IMG/VR virus record: IMGVR_UViG_3300042515_001790
Coordinates: 1 to 37,364 of that record
Direction: 5' to 3' (one strand)
Source of the DNA: a virus
DNA length: 37,364 bases
Shown here: positions 34,474 to 37,364 of the stretch, in pieces
Position numbering within the stretch: position 1 is the stretch's first letter
How the letters are laid out: every line of letters starts with the position of its first letter
Program-made: the position numbers and the translations under genes
The notes under the pieces: generated by a model
Seen by the model: the letters and a program-made list of their open reading frames with translations, nothing else
Database searches by the model: none
Told to the model about the DNA's origin: nothing

Positions 34474-34649
34474 GCTGAAACCTTTACTCGCTGTAATGGA
34501 AGAATCATGACTTTTTCTTTGGTGTCGTTACGAATGGCATTAAGCACCTTGCAACAACTAAGTCTTTCTTCTCCTATCTTTGTATATTCTAAATCATCTA
34601 ATACGAATACAGAATTTACCTCAATATCAATAAACTGTTTTTCTAACAT
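34470..34649 (-). CDS. Small conserved-looking protein between the polymerase halves
   Basis: 59 residues, MLEKQFIDIEVNSVFVLDDL to KVSA. The ATG follows AAGGG at eight bases, and the TGA overlaps the start of the exonuclease gene as ATGA, so translation is coupled; these signals argue for a real gene despite its size. The pattern 'F.di..n.vFv.dd.eY.Ki....C.kvlNAi.......kv.i.P...V' resembles small beta-barrel proteins widespread in large phage genomes, which I know without function. It contains a CC pair (residues 32-33). Nothing links it to catalysis; from position it may bind the exonuclease or polymerase. Confidence 0.6.
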   Translation of the reverse strand: MLEKQFIDIEVNSVFVLDDLEYTKIGEERLSCCKVLNAIRNDTKEKVMILPLQRVKVSA

Positions 34650-34673
34650 ATTTAGAACCCTTTCTTTTTGGAA

Positions 34674-36548
34674 TCAGACCTGATGAGATAATAAATCTTT
34701 TATGCACATAATCTTATCTAGCATAGCGATACCTAGAATATCGAATTTTACAATACCTAAACTTTCTAGGTCTTGCATCTCCATACCGGCTATGGTCTGT
34801 TCGTTCCTACTATCATAAACCATAGGACAGAGTTCGGCAAGAGCCTGTGAACTGATAGCGATACCAGCCGCATGTTTAGATTGGTTGGTTTTGGTCCCTT
34901 CCAGCCTAATAGCCTGCTCGAAACGCTTCGCCAGAGGGCCAGACAAGTTTCCTTCATCGTCGATCTTGCACCACTGCTCAAGACCTTCTGAATTATTTTC
35001 TAATGCCCAACGAATAATCGAAGATTCCCCATACTCGTCTTTCATTTCTTGTAGTTCGTCCGCAATTTTTGCTTCATCTGGTATATTTTTAGTAATCATA
35101 TTCATTTCATCAAAACTAATATTACCATAAACTCTTAATACGTCTTTTAAAGCTCCTCTGCCTTTCATAGTATTAAAAGTAATCATTTGAGACACTTTGC
35201 TAGAACCATACTGATTTTTAATATATTGAATAATTTCTTCTCTCTTGTTGATAGGTACGTCAATATCAATATCTGGCATAGAAATATGATCTTTAGTATT
35301 TCGACCAGCATTATAAAATCTATCAAACAGTAGTCCATATTGCATAGGATCTATACTAGTGATGCCTATTAAATATGATACTAGACATCCAGCCGCACTT
35401 CCTCTTCCTGGGCCGGGAAGCCAGTCATTTTGTTTTACATGATTAACTATATCCTGTACGATAAGAAAATAACTCGACAGACCAGCCCCCTGTAGAACCT
35501 CTAATTCGTATTTTATACGATCAACATAATTATTTTTGACATTATCTTCCAGACTATTGAGATTTTTATTTTTCCATCCATGCCTACATAATTCTCTAAG
35601 ATACTCGTCTTCAGATATTTGGTTTGGACATTTAAAATCTGGTAAAGTTGGCTTGTGTACTATATCATAGTTTTCGCATAAACTATTTATATAGTGAGTA
35701 TTGTCTAATTCTTCTTCAAAATGTAAAGCAGACATTTCTTGATGATCTAATATATGATAATTATCAGAAAGAAAGAAGGTGCCCATAGGGACATCGTCTT
35801 TATTTAGAATTTTTGTATTTATAGCTGGTAACGTAGTTTTTAAATTATTGCACAACAGAATCCTTTGGTCAACAGCATCTTCTTTTCTACAGTAGTGAGC
35901 ATCGGGTGTACAAATTGCTTTAATATTTTTTTGACGAGCTATTTTTCTAACACAATCTGTGAGATGTTTTTGTATTAATAGATTCTGAGAATCCATTAAT
36001 TGTGTTTCTAGGAAAAAATTATCTTTTCCAAAGGCATTCTGTAATAGATCAATATGTTTTATGGCCCCTGTTTCCCAATCATCTTTTATTTTGTCGTCAC
36101 GAACAATACAATCTGCTACAGTCGATCCTAGGTGTCCAGATATGCCTATAAGATTACCGTCTAACAGAGATCCTAATGTTTGAATATCTAATCTAGGTTT
36201 ATAGTAATAATAATCAGGATTGTTTGATTCAGAAACTATTTTTATTAGGGTTTTCCATCCTTGATAGTTTTTTGCCAATACTAATAAATGAGCTAAAGAT
36301 CTGTTTTCTGGGGTTTTAGTAGATGGAGATTGATCACAAATATATAATTCACAACCAAGAATAGGTTTAATGCCCTTCTTTTTCATTATGCTGTGAAACT
36401 TTACAGTACCGGATATAGTCCCGTGATCAGTGATTGCACAAGTATCAACACCTATTTCTGCACACCTATCCGCTATTTGATCAGGTTTTGACAAACCATC
36501 AAGTAAGGAATAATGACTGTGTACATGTAGAGGAATATATGTTTTCAT
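34674..36548 (-). CDS. dnaE: DNA polymerase III alpha subunit, N-terminal half: PHP and palm (split gene)
   Basis: 624 residues. Residues 1-260 form the PHP domain with intact metal-binding motifs: H8, H10 (LHVHSHYSLLDG), D41-H42 (AITDHG), GCELYI and TPDAHYC; unlike E. coli alpha it looks able to bind metals. The palm has GPGRGSAAGCLVSYLIGI near 378, the catalytic pair in MPDIDIDVP near 424, and the third aspartate in KFDILG near 601. The chain stops about 20 residues later (IKDLLSHQV), at the point where E. coli alpha has the loop before its fingers domain (FQLES). The rest of alpha is encoded separately at 32238-33788. No intein sequence is present at either end. The start overlaps the nuclease gene stop as ATGA. 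All catalytic aspartates are on this chain. Confidence 0.92.
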   Translation of the reverse strand: MKTYIPLHVHSHYSLLDGLSKPDQIADRCAEIGVDTCAITDHGTISGTVKFHSIMKKKGIKPILGCELYICDQSPSTKTPENRSLAHLLVLAKNYQGWKTLIKIVSESNNPDYYYYKPRLDIQTLGSLLDGNLIGISGHLGSTVADCIVRDDKIKDDWETGAIKHIDLLQNAFGKDNFFLETQLMDSQNLLIQKHLTDCVRKIARQKNIKAICTPDAHYCRKEDAVDQRILLCNNLKTTLPAINTKILNKDDVPMGTFFLSDNYHILDHQEMSALHFEEELDNTHYINSLCENYDIVHKPTLPDFKCPNQISEDEYLRELCRHGWKNKNLNSLEDNVKNNYVDRIKYELEVLQGAGLSSYFLIVQDIVNHVKQNDWLPGPGRGSAAGCLVSYLIGITSIDPMQYGLLFDRFYNAGRNTKDHISMPDIDIDVPINKREEIIQYIKNQYGSSKVSQMITFNTMKGRGALKDVLRVYGNISFDEMNMITKNIPDEAKIADELQEMKDEYGESSIIRWALENNSEGLEQWCKIDDEGNLSGPLAKRFEQAIRLEGTKTNQSKHAAGIAISSQALAELCPMVYDSRNEQTIAGMEMQDLESLGIVKFDILGIAMLDKIMCIKDLLSHQV

Positions 36549-37364
36549 GTTTGTCCCGGTGGTTTATAAAAGCCAAAATTATGATTAGGATGTTTATACT
36601 GCTGTGTAACAAATTGAATATCATATAATTCAATATCGTGTTTGATTTGTTCACATTTAGTCATATACTTATCTTTAGGAGATATTTGACCATCTCTGTA
36701 TTCAACAAGTGGGGGGACTGCGGTATTTTCGAACGTGGTTTTTCCCAAATGACACAGCTTACTACACATCCACGATTTTGTCAATTTTGGCTTCTTTGAT
36801 TTTTTTATGATTTCAAATTTTTGTCTCAACATGTCTTCTGTCGCTATTAAGTCCTTTTTATCAAAACAAATAGAGAAAGCCCCACCATCGTTAATAAAAT
36901 TAATAGAAACTATTACATGATCAATTTCTGGATATAAGCGAGTTAAAGCATAATGATAAATTCTTAATTGTGGATCTTTTTCTAAGTCTTCTTGTTCTTT
37001 AGTTTTACCAGTAGCCCAATTTAATCTTTTACCTGTTTTCCAGTCTATAATTTCTAATGTATTATCATTTACCTTAGTTATAAGATCAATAGTACCTTTT
37101 AGTGCCAAATGACCGGATATTTCTTGATCGTCTATAGTAAAACTGTATTTGCTCCATGGTTTTTTTATTTCAAAATCAAAGTGCTGTTCTGCTTCAACTA
37201 TATGTCTTTTTCTAGGATCAAACATCCCATTATTATAATTTAAGGTTTTATATACCCATTCTCGACAATCCTTTTTATCTACTGGCATCCATTTATGATG
37301 TTGGTTTGTGTTTGTATAATAATCATATACCTGTTCAATAATAGTATCTAAATCGTAGTTATTA
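36545..37364 (-). CDS. PD-(D/E)XK nuclease, RecB/Cas4-like (5' end outside window)
   Basis: The frame stays open to the right edge, so the start lies beyond it; about 272 residues are visible and the ATG at 37288 is probably internal. Counting from that Met, the nuclease motifs are E32/E34 (HIVEAEQHFDF), D68 (LKGTIDLI), D82-W-K84 (EIIDWKTGKR), and the Q107-x3-Y111 helix (DPQLRIYHYAL): the order of RecB-family and Cas4-like exonucleases. Cysteines near the C-terminal part (WMCSKLC, KYMTKC) could belong to an iron-sulphur cluster as in Cas4/AddB, but the spacing is not a clear match. It is coupled to the polymerase gene by ATGA. A role in processing DNA ends during replication or recombination is likely. 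A CRISPR link is not supported, since no cas genes or repeats are present. Confidence 0.75.
   Translation of the reverse strand, partial: NNYDLDTIIEQVYDYYTNTNQHHKWMPVDKKDCREWVYKTLNYNNGMFDPRKRHIVEAEQHFDFEIKKPWSKYSFTIDDQEISGHLALKGTIDLITKVNDNTLEIIDWKTGKRLNWATGKTKEQEDLEKDPQLRIYHYALTRLYPEIDHVIVSINFINDGGAFSICFDKKDLIATEDMLRQKFEIIKKSKKPKLTKSWMCSKLCHLGKTTFENTAVPPLVEYRDGQISPKDKYMTKCEQIKHDIELYDIQFVTQQYKHPNHNFGFYKPPGQT

Noticed and set aside
32238-36548. Split intein or programmed frameshift joining the polymerase halves
   Set aside because: The N-terminal half ends normally without intein motifs, the C-terminal half starts without a Cys/Ser/Thr splice junction, and the halves are about 890 bases apart with two genes between them.
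1-37364. Alternative genetic code (TGA or TAG reassigned), as known in some large phages
   Set aside because: Long genes read through without internal TGA or TAG, and genes here end with TAA, TAG and TGA at sensible places, often overlapping the next start.
36545-37364. Cas4 of a phage CRISPR system
   Set aside because: No repeats, Cas1, Cas2 or effector genes are in the window; a replication/recombination nuclease is simpler.
1-37364. tRNA genes, rRNA, riboswitches, insertion sequences
   Set aside because: Gaps between genes are nearly all shorter than 70 bases and hold only promoters, terminators or ribosome sites; none shows such features.

Overview
The window is an AT-rich segment of a large tailed bacteriophage genome (Caudoviricetes-like), with 26 tightly packed genes and almost no intergenic DNA. 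All three standard stop codons end genes and TGA never appears inside one, so the standard bacterial code fits. It carries its own Pol III alpha-type replicase, a proofreading exonuclease, an SSB and giant structural proteins, which suggests a large-genome phage. The host cannot be read directly. One clue is the membrane-anchored protein at 22230-23165, whose layout (N-terminal membrane anchor plus a C-terminal DUF2135/YfaP-like beta domain) I associate mainly with Planctomycetes. This makes a planctomycete or related host a reasonable but unproven guess.

Left arm (1-22261, rightward, late/virion genes). It opens inside the C-terminal end of a tape measure protein. Two tail-fibre-like proteins follow (829-3639 and 3649-5010), then a tail/baseplate structural protein (5034-6812), a 1795-residue probable baseplate or tail-tip protein (6832-12219), a 2526-residue multidomain protein (12231-19811) and a 628-residue protein with 50 cysteines and several tyrosine-rich tracts (19811-21697). 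A small zinc-ribbon protein (21710-22261) ends the arm. Most starts have a clear AGGA/GGAG-type Shine-Dalgarno sequence.

Right arm (22230-37364, leftward, replication and modification genes), read in its transcription direction from the right edge. A RecB/Cas4-like PD-(D/E)XK nuclease (cut by the window edge) is coupled by ATGA to the N-terminal half of DNA polymerase III alpha. A 59-residue small gene, a DnaQ-like exonuclease and the C-terminal half of alpha follow, each coupled to the next by overlap or close spacing. ssb then has its own consensus-like promoter, overlapping the polymerase stop codon, and its own terminator. A second promoter lies inside that terminator and should start a nearly leaderless mRNA for a long operon of glycosyltransferase-type genes, a nucleotidyltransferase-like gene and a methyltransferase-like gene (24992-31721). 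The operon continues into a freestanding homing-type endonuclease, a possible Rad52-like annealing protein with a zinc-ribbon partner, and the planctomycete-like membrane protein, which meets the late arm tail to tail with a 32-base overlap.

The most notable points are: the replicase split in two at the loop before the fingers domain; the nested terminator/promoter with a no-SD start; the glycan-type operon, including a glycosyltransferase with an inserted zinc ribbon; and the cysteine/tyrosine-rich giant proteins at the end of the tail cluster. I saw no tRNA, rRNA, CRISPR array, insertion sequence or attachment site.
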